From Novosphingobium sp. B1 (GTDB taxonomy: Bacteria; Pseudomonadota; Alphaproteobacteria; Sphingomonadales; Sphingomonadaceae), in NCBI RefSeq assembly GCF_900176395.1, contig NZ_FWXL01000002.1, positions 468,261 to 532,260 of the forward strand: 64,000 nucleotides of DNA, given 5' to 3'. Position numbers and translations under genes: made by a program. Under the pieces are notes generated by a model. The model was not told the origin of the DNA. It did not search any database and worked only from the letters and a program-made list of their open reading frames with translations. Below are positions 1 to 7,833 of this stretch, in pieces (position 1 is the stretch's first letter; every line of letters begins with the position of its first letter).

Positions 1-836
1 AATCGCGAGGTGGCGCTGGCTTTCGCTTCCGCTACGGGGATTGCATCTGAAGCTGGGGATGCTGCTGCCGCCTCTGCCCTTGCAGTCCGCTCTTCAGGGT
101 GCTTGGGAGCTGCGGCTTGTTCGCTGACTGCCTCGATGGCCAGTTCCATGTCATCGAGCACGAAGATGAAAACGTCCTCGATCTCCTCGCGTGTCACTGA
201 GGCGGGAAGGGCGAGCGTCCAGCCAAGGTGGCATTGCGTGGGGTCGAGTTCGTCAAGCGGAGGGACTTGCGACAGGTCGACTGAGAGGTTTGTCGCTCCG
301 AGATCGCGCAATTCATCGAGCAGGATGAGGGGATTGGTCCCGTTCGCCAGAACTTCGGGCGCAAACCGGAAAGAAACTCGCCAGCCTTGCCTGGGAGCGG
401 AGCAGCCGTCTGCGCTTGCGGGATCTTTGGCGGCATCGACTGCGTCTACGCCGCCGCCGCTATCGCCCAGCAAGGCGTGGAGACGGTCAAGCAGCGCCTC
501 ACCTTGATCACCAGCGCTGGTGCCTTCGCGGTCTTCGACGAGCCTGCGCATGTGATCCATTGCCGCAAGGGTGAGCGCGACAAGCTCTGCCGTTGCCGGG
601 ACGTGGCCCTTGCGCACGCTGTCGAATGCGGTTTCGCAATGATGCGTGAACGCGGCCAGGGCATCGAACCCGAACATCGCGCCTGAACCCTTGAGCGTGT
701 GCATCCCGCGAAAGACGGTGTCGATCAGGTCGCGGCTGTCGAGAGCGTGGGCAAGGTCGAGCAGGGCCTGTTCTGTAGCGTCAAGCAGCTCGGCTGCTTC
801 AACCCTGAAGGCCGCGATTGGGTCTGCCCCGGTCAC
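1..836 (-). CDS. cheA: Chemotaxis histidine kinase CheA, N-terminal part (runs off the left edge)
   Basis: This is the first part of a CheA-type kinase, which passes phosphate from chemoreceptor arrays to CheY in the cytoplasm. The GTG start at 836 overlaps the TGA of the response regulator before it (GTGA). Residues 1 to about 105 form a histidine phosphotransfer domain. The phospho-accepting residue is His46, in the box MHTLKGSGAMFGF. After a linker, a segment beginning GWRVSFRFAPEV and containing NPLILLDELRDLGA matches the region that follows the HPt domain in many CheA proteins. An Ala/Glu-rich linker then reaches the window edge. The dimerisation, ATPase and CheW-like domains are outside the window, so integrity cannot be judged. 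Gene order STAS-CheY-CheA supports the call. Confidence 0.88.
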   Translation of the reverse strand, partial: MTGADPIAAFRVEAAELLDATEQALLDLAHALDSRDLIDTVFRGMHTLKGSGAMFGFDALAAFTHHCETAFDSVRKGHVPATAELVALTLAAMDHMRRLVEDREGTSAGDQGEALLDRLHALLGDSGGGVDAVDAAKDPASADGCSAPRQGWRVSFRFAPEVLANGTNPLILLDELRDLGATNLSVDLSQVPPLDELDPTQCHLGWTLALPASVTREEIEDVFIFVLDDMELAIEAVSEQAAAPKHPEERTARAEAAAASPASDAIPVAEAKASATSR

Positions 837-1198
837 TGTCCAAGCACCTTGCGCGTGACCTTTAACAGGGCGTCGGCCACGAAAGGCTTGACTAGCCAGC
901 CGGTGGCACCGGCGGCCTTTGCCTGCTGTTTCATGCCCTCATCGGACTCAGTGGTCAGGAAAATGATGGGCGTGCCGACCTGCTGCGGCAGCTTGCGGAT
1001 CTCGCGGATCATCTCCAGCCCGTTCATGTTGGGCATGTTGAGATCGGTGATGATCATGTCGAACTTGGCGCCCGAGGCCTTGTCGAGACCCTCTCGACCA
1101 TCAGCTGCTTCGGTAACCGCATGGCCCGCTCCTGCAAGGGCGAGGCGGATTGCCATGCGAACGCTCATGGAATCGTCGACTGTAAGGATATTGCTCAT
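833..1198 (-). CDS. cheY: CheY-type single-domain response regulator
   Basis: A 121-residue receiver domain with no output domain, expected to carry the phosphoryl signal from CheA to the flagellar motor or to act as a phosphate sink. All receiver landmarks are visible: acidic pair Asp8/Asp9, phospho-acceptor Asp52 (ITDLNMPN), Thr83 in FLTTES, and Lys104 in WLVKPF. I chose the ATG at 1198 because it overlaps the upstream gene's TGA (ATGA) and begins the conserved first strand SNILTVDDS. An in-frame start upstream at 1237 would add 13 residues without domain similarity. Its stop overlaps the GTG of cheA, so the three genes are probably translationally coupled. Confidence 0.92.
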   Translation of the reverse strand: MSNILTVDDSMSVRMAIRLALAGAGHAVTEAADGREGLDKASGAKFDMIITDLNMPNMNGLEMIREIRKLPQQVGTPIIFLTTESDEGMKQQAKAAGATGWLVKPFVADALLKVTRKVLGQ

Positions 1199-1497
1199 TG
1201 TCCGGCTACTCCGGCGTTGCAGGAATTGTCTTGCCACCCCGGCAGATTGGCGAAACCGGCACGCTCCATCAGGGCGATGACCGCTTCGCTCGGGGGCTGG
1301 CTGTGAGTAAGGGATTTGCTGTCGCGCTCCGCCATCTTCGCCGTGGCGGCCAGGACCTGGAGCAGGGTGAGATCAGCCTCGTTAGCCTGCGACAGATCGA
1401 GGCTGCAGGCATCGCTCCTGGCCAAAGCTTCGAGGATCGCCTCGGTTATTTCGCGGATGTTGCCGAGGTTGGCTATCGGACCAATGACGACTGCCAT
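1195..1497 (-). CDS. Small STAS-domain protein at the head of the chemotaxis operon
   Basis: A 100-residue protein with the pattern of a STAS/anti-sigma-factor-antagonist domain: strand, acidic helix, then a core ending LDLSQANEADLTLLQVLAATAKMA. Small STAS proteins head chemotaxis operons in several alphaproteobacteria; their exact role there is not settled. The ATG at 1497 (MAVVIG) is preceded by a GGGAGA ribosome site 6-7 bases upstream. A TTG at 1515 would add only six residues. The serine or threonine that is phosphorylated in SpoIIAA-type proteins is not obvious: the equivalent stretch reads SQANEAD. Stop and next start overlap (ATGA). About 240 bases upstream, to the next gene, hold no gene I can support. 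Confidence 0.72.
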   Translation of the reverse strand: MAVVIGPIANLGNIREITEAILEALARSDACSLDLSQANEADLTLLQVLAATAKMAERDSKSLTHSQPPSEAVIALMERAGFANLPGWQDNSCNAGVAGQ

Positions 1498-1739
1498 ACC
1501 CCATCTCCCTCTCAACTTGGTGACAGGGCGACATTCTTGGCAAAACTTGTGTTTTTTGGCTCAGCAACGACTAGCTGAAATTACTACGGGATAGCGGGCC
1601 TGCAATCACTAACGAAATCGTCCGGATTCTTTACCGAGATTGCGCACGGCTTGCTCAGTCTGACCTCGCGGCGGACAAAGCGGTTCTTCACTATCCACGG
1701 CGTTAAGATGTTCACGGCTTTGCTCAAGGACCTGGGCCT

Positions 1740-2981
1740 TCAGGCCAGATTCTCTGAAATGACGCCAGCCGCCAGAAGACGTTTTATCTCGTCCTGAACA
1801 AGACCCAGCTTCTCGGCAAGCACCGCTGCCGTATCCTCGCCCGAGCGCGGCGGCGCATGGCGATAGGTCGCGGGCGATGCCGAAAGCTGCGCTGGAAAAC
1901 CAAGGACCTTCACCGGTGTACCATCTGACCGCGCCATTTCATGTACTAGGCCACGCGCCTCGATCTGAGGGTGCGCCAAGACTTCGGGAATCTCGTTGAC
2001 CTTGCCGCCGGGAAGGCCTGCGCCCTGCATCGCCGCGATCAGGTCTGCCGCCTTCCATCGTGCAATGACGGGGCGCATTACGTCCATCAGCGCATCACGA
2101 TTGAGGCACCTGCCGCTACTGATGACAAACCGCGGATCATCCGCCAGCCCACTGAGGCCGAGTATGTCCATGAATTGGCGAAATTGCCGATCGTTGCCGA
2201 TTGCCACCAGCACATCGCCGTCGCTGCAGGTAAAATCCTGATACGGAACGACGGTGGGATGCTGGTTGCCCATGCGGCGGGGCGCCACGCCACCGTTGAG
2301 CCAGTTCGAAGCCTGATTGGCGAGCAGCGCCACTTGCGTGTCAAGCAGGGCAAGGTCGATCTGCTGCCCCTCGCCAGTGGCGTGGCGGTGGTTCAGGGCC
2401 GCCAGCACCGAGATCGTCGCGTAAAGCCCGGTGGTGAGGTCGCTGATCGGGATGCCGACCTTCATTGGCCCGCCGCCCGGCTCGCCATCGGGCAGGCCGG
2501 TGACGCTCATCAGACCGCTCATGCCTTGGACAAGGAAGTCGTAGCCCCCGGTGTTGCGCAAGGGGCCGGTCTGGCCAAAGCCGGTGATCGAGAGGTAGAT
2601 CAGGTCGGGCTTGATTGCGCGCAGCGATGCATAATCGAGGCCGTACTTGGCCAAGCCACCGACGCGGAAGTTTTCGATCACCACGTCGGCCTGCGCGGCG
2701 AACTGGCGGATCAGGTCGGCGCCTGCAGGATCAGCCATGTTGATCGCCACAGAGCGCTTGTTGCGATTGGCGCATAGGTAATAGGCGGCATCGCGGCTGC
2801 CATCGTCGAGGAACGGCGGCCCCCACTTGCGCGTGTCGTCGCCTTGACCCGGCTGTTCGATCTTGATCACATCCGCGCCAAGATCACCCAGCGCCTGGCT
2901 GCACCAAGGCCCGGCCAGCACGCGAGACAGATCGAGCACAGTAATGCCGGCAAGGGGGCCTATTGTCGTCGCCTTGCTCAC
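1740..2981 (-). CDS. CaiB/BaiF (class III) CoA-transferase
   Basis: A 413-residue, full-length class III CoA-transferase, which moves CoA between carboxylic acids by way of an aspartyl-CoA anhydride. N-terminal GITVLDLSRVLAGPWCSQ and ADVIKIEQPGQGDDTR are family signatures. The catalytic aspartate is Asp181 in VGIPISDLTTGLYA, by comparison with CaiB, formyl-CoA transferase and methylacyl-CoA racemase. The GTG start overlaps the stop of the upstream crotonase gene by four bases, so the two are an operon. With the divergent acyl-CoA dehydrogenases this suggests activation of an organic acid as its CoA ester followed by beta-oxidation. The true substrate cannot be read from sequence; a racemase-type role is a less likely alternative. 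Confidence 0.9.
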   Translation of the reverse strand: MSKATTIGPLAGITVLDLSRVLAGPWCSQALGDLGADVIKIEQPGQGDDTRKWGPPFLDDGSRDAAYYLCANRNKRSVAINMADPAGADLIRQFAAQADVVIENFRVGGLAKYGLDYASLRAIKPDLIYLSITGFGQTGPLRNTGGYDFLVQGMSGLMSVTGLPDGEPGGGPMKVGIPISDLTTGLYATISVLAALNHRHATGEGQQIDLALLDTQVALLANQASNWLNGGVAPRRMGNQHPTVVPYQDFTCSDGDVLVAIGNDRQFRQFMDILGLSGLADDPRFVISSGRCLNRDALMDVMRPVIARWKAADLIAAMQGAGLPGGKVNEIPEVLAHPQIEARGLVHEMARSDGTPVKVLGFPAQLSASPATYRHAPPRSGEDTAAVLAEKLGLVQDEIKRLLAAGVISENLA

Positions 2982-3802
2982 TCGCCCTTCAACTCTGGCT
3001 TGCGCTTTTCGAGGAAGGCACTGACCGCCTCGTGGTGATCATGGGTGTAATGGGCCAGCGCCTGATAGGCGGCGGAGAGTTCCAGCAGCGGTGCCAGCTT
3101 CATGTCCTGCCCTTCGCGCATCAGGCGCTTTGCCATGCGCGTAGCGTGACCGGGATTGGCGGCGATGGAATGTGCGACTTCCAGCGCGCGGGCGAGCAGC
3201 CGGTCGGGCGCCACCACTTCACTGACGAGGCCATATTCCAACGCCTTAGCCGCGTCGATGGTATCGCCCGTCAGCGTCATCAGGCTGGCGCGCGCCATGC
3301 CGATCACGCGCGGCAGGAGCCATGCGCCGCCATCGCCCGGCACGATGCCGAGCTTGACGAAGCTTTCGGCAAACAGCGCCCTGTCCGAAGCGATGCGGAT
3401 ATCTGTCATGCAGGCCAGATCGAGACCGGCACCGATGGCCGGGCCGTTCACGGCGGCGATGACCGGCACTTCGAGATCGTAGAGCGCGGTCGGGATCATC
3501 TGGATGCCGGTCCGATACTGGTTGCGGATCGAGAACGGCGTACCTCCGAACATGCCGGTCTTCTCGGCCATGTGCTTGACGTTGCCGCCCGCGCAGAACG
3601 CCTTGCCTGCGCCGGTCAGCACCACGGCGCGTACCGAGGCATCGCGGGTCACGCTGGCGCAGAACTGGGCGATTTCCTCACTGTGTGCGGTTTCGGAGAT
3701 CGCGTTGCGCGTGTCCGGGCGGTTGAGCGTGGCGATGACCACCGGGCCATCGCGTTCGACGAGCAGGAAGGGGGCGGTGTCATCAGGGATCTTGGCAGAC
3801 AT
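2978..3802 (-). CDS. Enoyl-CoA hydratase/isomerase family protein with an altered active site
   Basis: A 274-residue crotonase-fold protein. The two oxyanion-hole segments are present: GKAFCAGGNVKH (about 67-77) and NGPAIGAGLDLA (119-130). However, the residues that align with the two catalytic glutamates of classical enoyl-CoA hydratase appear to be Asp128 and Phe148 (FAESFVKLGIVPGDGG). The acid/base pair is therefore changed, and the enzyme may be an isomerase, hydrolase or other crotonase-type catalyst. The ATG at 3802 (MSAKIPDD) is preferred over an in-frame start at 3829: an AGAGGA ribosome site lies about 11 bases upstream of it, and the upstream residues are not family-like. Divergent from the dehydrogenase pair; overlaps the CoA-transferase by four bases. 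Confidence 0.85.
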   Translation of the reverse strand: MSAKIPDDTAPFLLVERDGPVVIATLNRPDTRNAISETAHSEEIAQFCASVTRDASVRAVVLTGAGKAFCAGGNVKHMAEKTGMFGGTPFSIRNQYRTGIQMIPTALYDLEVPVIAAVNGPAIGAGLDLACMTDIRIASDRALFAESFVKLGIVPGDGGAWLLPRVIGMARASLMTLTGDTIDAAKALEYGLVSEVVAPDRLLARALEVAHSIAANPGHATRMAKRLMREGQDMKLAPLLELSAAYQALAHYTHDHHEAVSAFLEKRKPELKGE

Positions 3803-3827
3803 GGCCTGAAGGGTCCTCTTGGCAAGC

Positions 3828-3847
3828 ACTTAATTGATCGGTTAAGT
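3828..3847. promoter_or_regulatory. 20-bp imperfect palindrome in a divergent promoter (probable operator)
   Basis: ACTTAATTGATCGGTTAAGT reads as its own reverse complement at 16 of 20 positions (arms ACTTAA and TTAAGT with GATC in the centre). It sits in the roughly 90-base gap between the divergent crotonase and acyl-CoA dehydrogenase genes. Palindromes of this size and place are typical targets of TetR-family repressors of acyl-CoA degradation. No such regulator gene lies next to it, so the partner protein is unknown. Confidence 0.5.
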
Positions 3848-3891
3848 CCTAGCTGGTTCGGCGAAGCCGGGCAACGATAGAGAGGATAAAC

Positions 3892-5037
3892 GTGTTCGAT
3901 ACCCTGACGCTTGCTCGGCTCCCGGCAGAGGACGAAGCGCTGCGGCCTGCGATCCGCGCCTTTATACAACAGAACATCGCTGGTATCCCCTTGGACCGGC
4001 GTGCACGCTCGTGGCAGGGGTTCAGCGCCGAGTTCAGCCGCGCGCTCGGGCAGGCTGGATTTCTCGGCCTCACGCTGCCCAAGGAATACGGCGGGAACGG
4101 CAAAGGACCCTTCGCGCGCTTCGTGGTGGTCGAGGAACTGCTTTCTGCCGGCGCACCTGTTGCCGCGCACTGGATTGCCGACCGGCAGAGCGCCCCGCTG
4201 CTCCTGAACTTCGGCACCGAGACGCAGCGCCAGAAGCACATCCCCGCAATCTGCCGGGGCGAGCAGCTGTTCTGCATCGGCATGAGCGAACCGGGTTCCG
4301 GCTCGGACCTTGCCAGCGTACGCACCCGCGCAGAGCGGACAGCCAAGGGCTGGGTGATTAACGGCCAGAAGATCTGGACCACCAATGCCATGCACTCGGA
4401 CTACATGATCGCTCTGGTCCGAACCTCCGGCACCTCGGCTGACCGGCAGGGCGGCCTGTCGCAGCTGATCATCGACCTCAAGGCGCCCGGCGTGACCGTG
4501 CGGCCCATCGTCGACCTGACGGGTGACGCGCACTTTGCCGAGGTGTTCTTCGAGAACGTGGAACTGGACGAGGATGCGCTTGTGGGGGCAGAAGGCGAGG
4601 GCTGGAAGCAGGTCGTCGCCGAACTTGCGTTCGAACGTTCCGGGCCGGAGCGCATCTATTCCAGTGCCGTGTTGCTCGATGCATGGATAAAGCACCTGCA
4701 AGCGGTAGGCCGCAGCGATTGCGCTGCGCTGGTCGGGCGACTGACGGCAGAACTCGCAACGTTGCGCGCCATGTCGATTGCCTGCACAGCGCGGCTGGTG
4801 GCGGGGGAAAGCCCGGTGGTCGAGGCGAGCATCGTCAAGGATCGCGGCACAGGCTTCGAACAGGAATTGCCGGTGGTGATCGGGGATGACGTCGCCGCGA
4901 ATCCCGATGAGGCGGTCAGCGAGGAACTATACCGCACGCTGCTCTACGTCACGCACATTGCACCAAGCTTCAGCCTGCGCGGCGGAACGCGCGAGATCCT
5001 GCGCGGGATCATCGCGCGCGGCATGGGCCTGCGGTAA
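3892..5037 (+). CDS. Acyl-CoA dehydrogenase, full-length subunit
   Basis: A 381-residue FAD-dependent acyl-CoA dehydrogenase that would introduce the 2,3 double bond into an acyl-CoA and pass electrons to electron-transfer flavoprotein. Visible motifs are the flavin/substrate segments SEPGSGSDLAS (about 142-152) and INGQKIWTTNA, and the C-terminal GGTREILRGIIARG. The helical N-terminal domain includes LGLTLPKEYGGNG. Length is normal for the family. It is followed 14 bases later by a second, shorter dehydrogenase. In steroid and bile-acid degraders such adjacent pairs form mixed tetramers, so the active enzyme here may be a heteromer; that is inference. Start: ATG at 3892, no clear competitor. 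Confidence 0.9.
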   Translation: MFDTLTLARLPAEDEALRPAIRAFIQQNIAGIPLDRRARSWQGFSAEFSRALGQAGFLGLTLPKEYGGNGKGPFARFVVVEELLSAGAPVAAHWIADRQSAPLLLNFGTETQRQKHIPAICRGEQLFCIGMSEPGSGSDLASVRTRAERTAKGWVINGQKIWTTNAMHSDYMIALVRTSGTSADRQGGLSQLIIDLKAPGVTVRPIVDLTGDAHFAEVFFENVELDEDALVGAEGEGWKQVVAELAFERSGPERIYSSAVLLDAWIKHLQAVGRSDCAALVGRLTAELATLRAMSIACTARLVAGESPVVEASIVKDRGTGFEQELPVVIGDDVAANPDEAVSEELYRTLLYVTHIAPSFSLRGGTREILRGIIARGMGLR

Positions 5038-5051
5038 GGAGTGAAGAGATC

Positions 5052-6017
5052 ATGGACGTCAACGAATTGCTCAAACCCTTCGTCCGCATGCTTGATGCGG
5101 CGGCGACCCCGACGGTGGTGCGTGCCATCGAACATGGCGGCTCAGCCGACGCACTTTGGGGCGAAATCGCCGAATCCGGCTTCCTCGATGCCCTCGTGGC
5201 CGAGAAGTACGGTGGCGCAGGGCTGAGCCTTCCCGATATCGAGCCTCTGATCGAGGCCATTGGTGCTCGCGCCGTGCCCCTGCCAGTGGCCGAGACGATG
5301 GTTGCGCGCGCGCTGCTGGCGTCTGCACGAGTTACCGCGCCGGAGGGACCGGTCACGCTGGTCGCTTCGCTCGCGCAACCGGTGCCGTGCGGGCTGGTGG
5401 CGCAGGCCGCGCTGGTCGATTGTGGTGATGCGCTGGTGCTTTGCGACATGGCGCAGCTTTCGCCCCGATCAACCGGCGTCACCAATTCCTTGGCCGCGCG
5501 CATTTCCGGCAAGCCGCAGGGGCAGATCTTGCCCAGGCCCGCAGCAGGTCTGCGCGCCATATCCGCCCTGCTCCGTGCCGCGCTGATCGCCGGCGCCGCC
5601 GCGCGACTGTGCGACGTGACCACGGCTTACGCCTCCGAACGCGTGCAGTTCGGCAAGCCCATCGGCTGCCAGCAGTCGCTGCAGCAGATGCTGGCCGTCA
5701 TGGCAGAGGACATGATCGCCTGTCGTATCGCCGCGCAGCTTGGTACATCGCAAGGCATCGATGTGCCGCTCGCCGTCGCCGCCACAGCCAAGGTCACCAC
5801 TTCCGCCTCCGCTCCGCGCATCGCCTCCACTGCCCACGCCGTCCACGGCGCTATCGGCATCAGCGAGGAATACGAGCTGCAGCTCCTCACCCGCCGCCTG
5901 CACGAGTGGCGCATGGCTGATGGCTCGGAGGGTTACTGGTCAAAGGTGCTTGGGCAACAGCGCCTTGCTGCCAGCGTGACAAGCGTCGACTGGATACGTC
6001 AGGCAGTGTTTTCCTGA
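5052..6017 (+). CDS. Short acyl-CoA dehydrogenase-like subunit
   Basis: A 321-residue protein of the acyl-CoA dehydrogenase superfamily, about 60 residues shorter than its neighbour. The N-terminal half has the family helix WGEIAESGFLDALVAEKYGGAG. The C-terminal helical domain keeps SERVQFGKPIGCQQSLQQMLA and the HGAIGISEEYELQLLTRR stretch. The middle beta domain is much reduced: I do not find the SEPGSGSD and W-T-T motifs of the larger subunit. It may therefore be the partner chain of an alpha2beta2 enzyme with the preceding gene. A ribosome site AAGGAG lies upstream, and the ATG at 5052 is the natural start. The 228 bases after it, before the SulP gene, show nothing I can support. Confidence 0.8.
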   Translation: MDVNELLKPFVRMLDAAATPTVVRAIEHGGSADALWGEIAESGFLDALVAEKYGGAGLSLPDIEPLIEAIGARAVPLPVAETMVARALLASARVTAPEGPVTLVASLAQPVPCGLVAQAALVDCGDALVLCDMAQLSPRSTGVTNSLAARISGKPQGQILPRPAAGLRAISALLRAALIAGAAARLCDVTTAYASERVQFGKPIGCQQSLQQMLAVMAEDMIACRIAAQLGTSQGIDVPLAVAATAKVTTSASAPRIASTAHAVHGAIGISEEYELQLLTRRLHEWRMADGSEGYWSKVLGQQRLAASVTSVDWIRQAVFS

Positions 6018-6245
6018 TCCATCACATTCACTTCTTGATGACGGTCTCCCATGGCCGGCAAGCCTTGCGCTTTCTCGGCAAGCAGGGTTGAATCGACCAG
6101 CAATCGCCACTATTGGCCACGACAACCGCAAGGACCCGGTGCAATTCTGGGTGGCTATTCCGGCCGCCGATCCGCCGGACAACATCATGCACGACCATCT
6201 TCGTTTAAAGCGCATCTGCGCGCGTCGTGCTTTTGTGGAATTCTG

Positions 6246-7742
6246 ATGACAGACAGATTTGAGCGCTACCGTCGCGAGTGGTTTGCCGACGGTGCGGGTG
6301 TGCGGGCCAACGTTCTTGCCGGCATCGTGGTGGCTTTGGCGCTGATCCCCGAGGCTATCGGTTTTTCGATCATGGCCGGCGTGGATCCCCGCGTCGGTCT
6401 CTATGCTTCGGTTGCGATTGCCATCGTCATTTCCCTGATCGGCGGTCGCCCGGGCATGATTTCCGCCGCGACCGCAGCCGTTGCTGTGGTGGTCGTGCCG
6501 CTCGTGCGCGAACATGGCGTTGAATATCTTCTCGCCGCGACGATCCTGATGGGCGTTATTCAAGCGGTCGCCGGGCTTGTGCGGCTCGACCTTCTCATGC
6601 AGTTCGTATCACGCTCGGTCATTACCGGCTTCGTCAACGCTCTCGCCATCCTGATCTTCCTGGCGCAGTTGCCGCAACTCGTCGGCATGGGGTGGGAAAC
6701 CTACGTGATGGTCTCTGCCGGCCTGGCCATCATCTACCTGTTCCCGAAGCTGACCACGGTCTTGCCGTCGCCGCTGGTGGCCATTCTTGCGCTGACTGCT
6801 ATCAGCCTCAGCCTTGGACTTCCGGTCCAGACAGTTGGGGATATGGGCAAGCTGCCTGAAGGCGTGCCCAGCCTTGCACTGCCGGACATCCCGTTCACTT
6901 GGGAAACCCTGCGCATCATTGCGCCCTATTCGCTGACCATGGCGGCGGTCGGGCTGCTGGAATCGATGCTCACCGCGCAAATTGTGGATGACATGACCCA
7001 GACCGAAAGCGACAAGCGCCAGGAATGTCTGGGGCAGGGCGGAGCTAACGTCGTTGCTGCGCTGCTTGGTGGCATGGGGGGCTGTGCCATGATCGGGCAG
7101 TCAGTCATCAACGTGACATCGGGCGGACGCGGCCGCCTTTCGATGTTTGTGGCCGGCGCATTTCTCCTGTTCCTTCTTGCAGTGCTCGGTCCTTGGGTCG
7201 GTCGTGTGCCGATGCCGGCGCTCGTGGCGGTGATGATCATGGTTTCGATCGGTACCTTCTCGTGGAACTCGATCCCGAACCTGCGCCGCCATCCACCGAC
7301 GTCGTCGGTGGTGATGCTGGTCACGGTAGCGGTTGTGGTGACAACGCGCGATCTCTCCCTGGGCGTGCTGGCAGGCGTGCTGCTTTCGGGCATCTTCTTT
7401 GCCGGAAAGGTTCAGCGATTGTTCGCGGTCAACCGCGAAATCTCGGCTGATGTCAGCACGGCAACATACCGTGTGCAGGGGGAAATATTCTTTGCCTCGG
7501 CTGATCGCTTCACACGGTCGTTTCAGGCCGAGGAAGGCTCGAGGACCGTCGTCATCGACGTGACCCGGGCGCATTTCTGGTACATCTCGGCGGTCGGGGC
7601 ACTGGACAAGATCGTTGCCCGCCTGGGCAAGGCCGGCTGTGCGGTAACAGTCATCGGCTACAATGAAGCCAGTTCCGATCTCGTCGACCGGTTCGCTCTT
7701 CACGACAAGACCGGGTTCGAACTGGGCGCCGTTCCACACTGA
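6246..7742 (+). CDS. SulP-family anion transporter with a C-terminal STAS domain
   Basis: A 498-residue inner-membrane anion carrier of the SulP/SLC26 type (sulfate, bicarbonate or a related anion). It begins in typical fashion: [36 protein letters not shown]. About 10-14 hydrophobic segments follow, including [28 protein letters not shown] domain of some 90 residues closes the protein ([14 protein letters not shown] to [15 protein letters not shown]). I start at ATG 6246 ([12 protein letters not shown]). The frame is open back to 6051, but those residues are not hydrophobic or family-like. Same-strand neighbour of an MscS channel after a 90-base gap that holds a strong hairpin. Substrate unproven. 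Confidence 0.9.
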   Translation: MTDRFERYRREWFADGAGVRANVLAGIVVALALIPEAIGFSIMAGVDPRVGLYASVAIAIVISLIGGRPGMISAATAAVAVVVVPLVREHGVEYLLAATILMGVIQAVAGLVRLDLLMQFVSRSVITGFVNALAILIFLAQLPQLVGMGWETYVMVSAGLAIIYLFPKLTTVLPSPLVAILALTAISLSLGLPVQTVGDMGKLPEGVPSLALPDIPFTWETLRIIAPYSLTMAAVGLLESMLTAQIVDDMTQTESDKRQECLGQGGANVVAALLGGMGGCAMIGQSVINVTSGGRGRLSMFVAGAFLLFLLAVLGPWVGRVPMPALVAVMIMVSIGTFSWNSIPNLRRHPPTSSVVMLVTVAVVVTTRDLSLGVLAGVLLSGIFFAGKVQRLFAVNREISADVSTATYRVQGEIFFASADRFTRSFQAEEGSRTVVIDVTRAHFWYISAVGALDKIVARLGKAGCAVTVIGYNEASSDLVDRFALHDKTGFELGAVPH

Positions 7743-7789
7743 GCGCGCAGGAGGCCGGGTGGCACGGCGCTTGCCGGGATTCCGGGAAC

Positions 7790-7819
7790 TTGATGCACGA
7801 CGGCTCCGTTGGGCATCAA
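7790..7819 (+). repeat. 30-base hairpin just upstream of the MscS gene
   Basis: Outer arms TTGATGC and GCATCAA enclose inner arms CGACGG and CCGTTG around a two-base loop. In RNA this gives 13 pairs (one G-U) with a single A/G mismatch. It ends four bases before the AGGAG ribosome site of the next gene and has no U-run. It could end SulP transcription, protect an mRNA end or modulate ribosome access; the sequence does not decide. Confidence 0.45.
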
Positions 7820-7833
7820 ACCAGGAGATCTGA

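Noticed and set aside
1565..1700. An open stretch on the plus strand upstream of the chemotaxis genes with protein-like text (ITNEIVRILYRDCARLAQ).
   Set aside because: It is only about 43 codons with no ATG, GTG or TTG start and no ribosome site; chance open frames of this size are common at this base composition.
5940..6563. A 207-residue minus-strand frame opposite the dehydrogenase and SulP genes.
   Set aside because: Most of it lies antisense to two clear genes, it is rich in His/Arg/Gly as expected of a shadow frame, and shows no domain.
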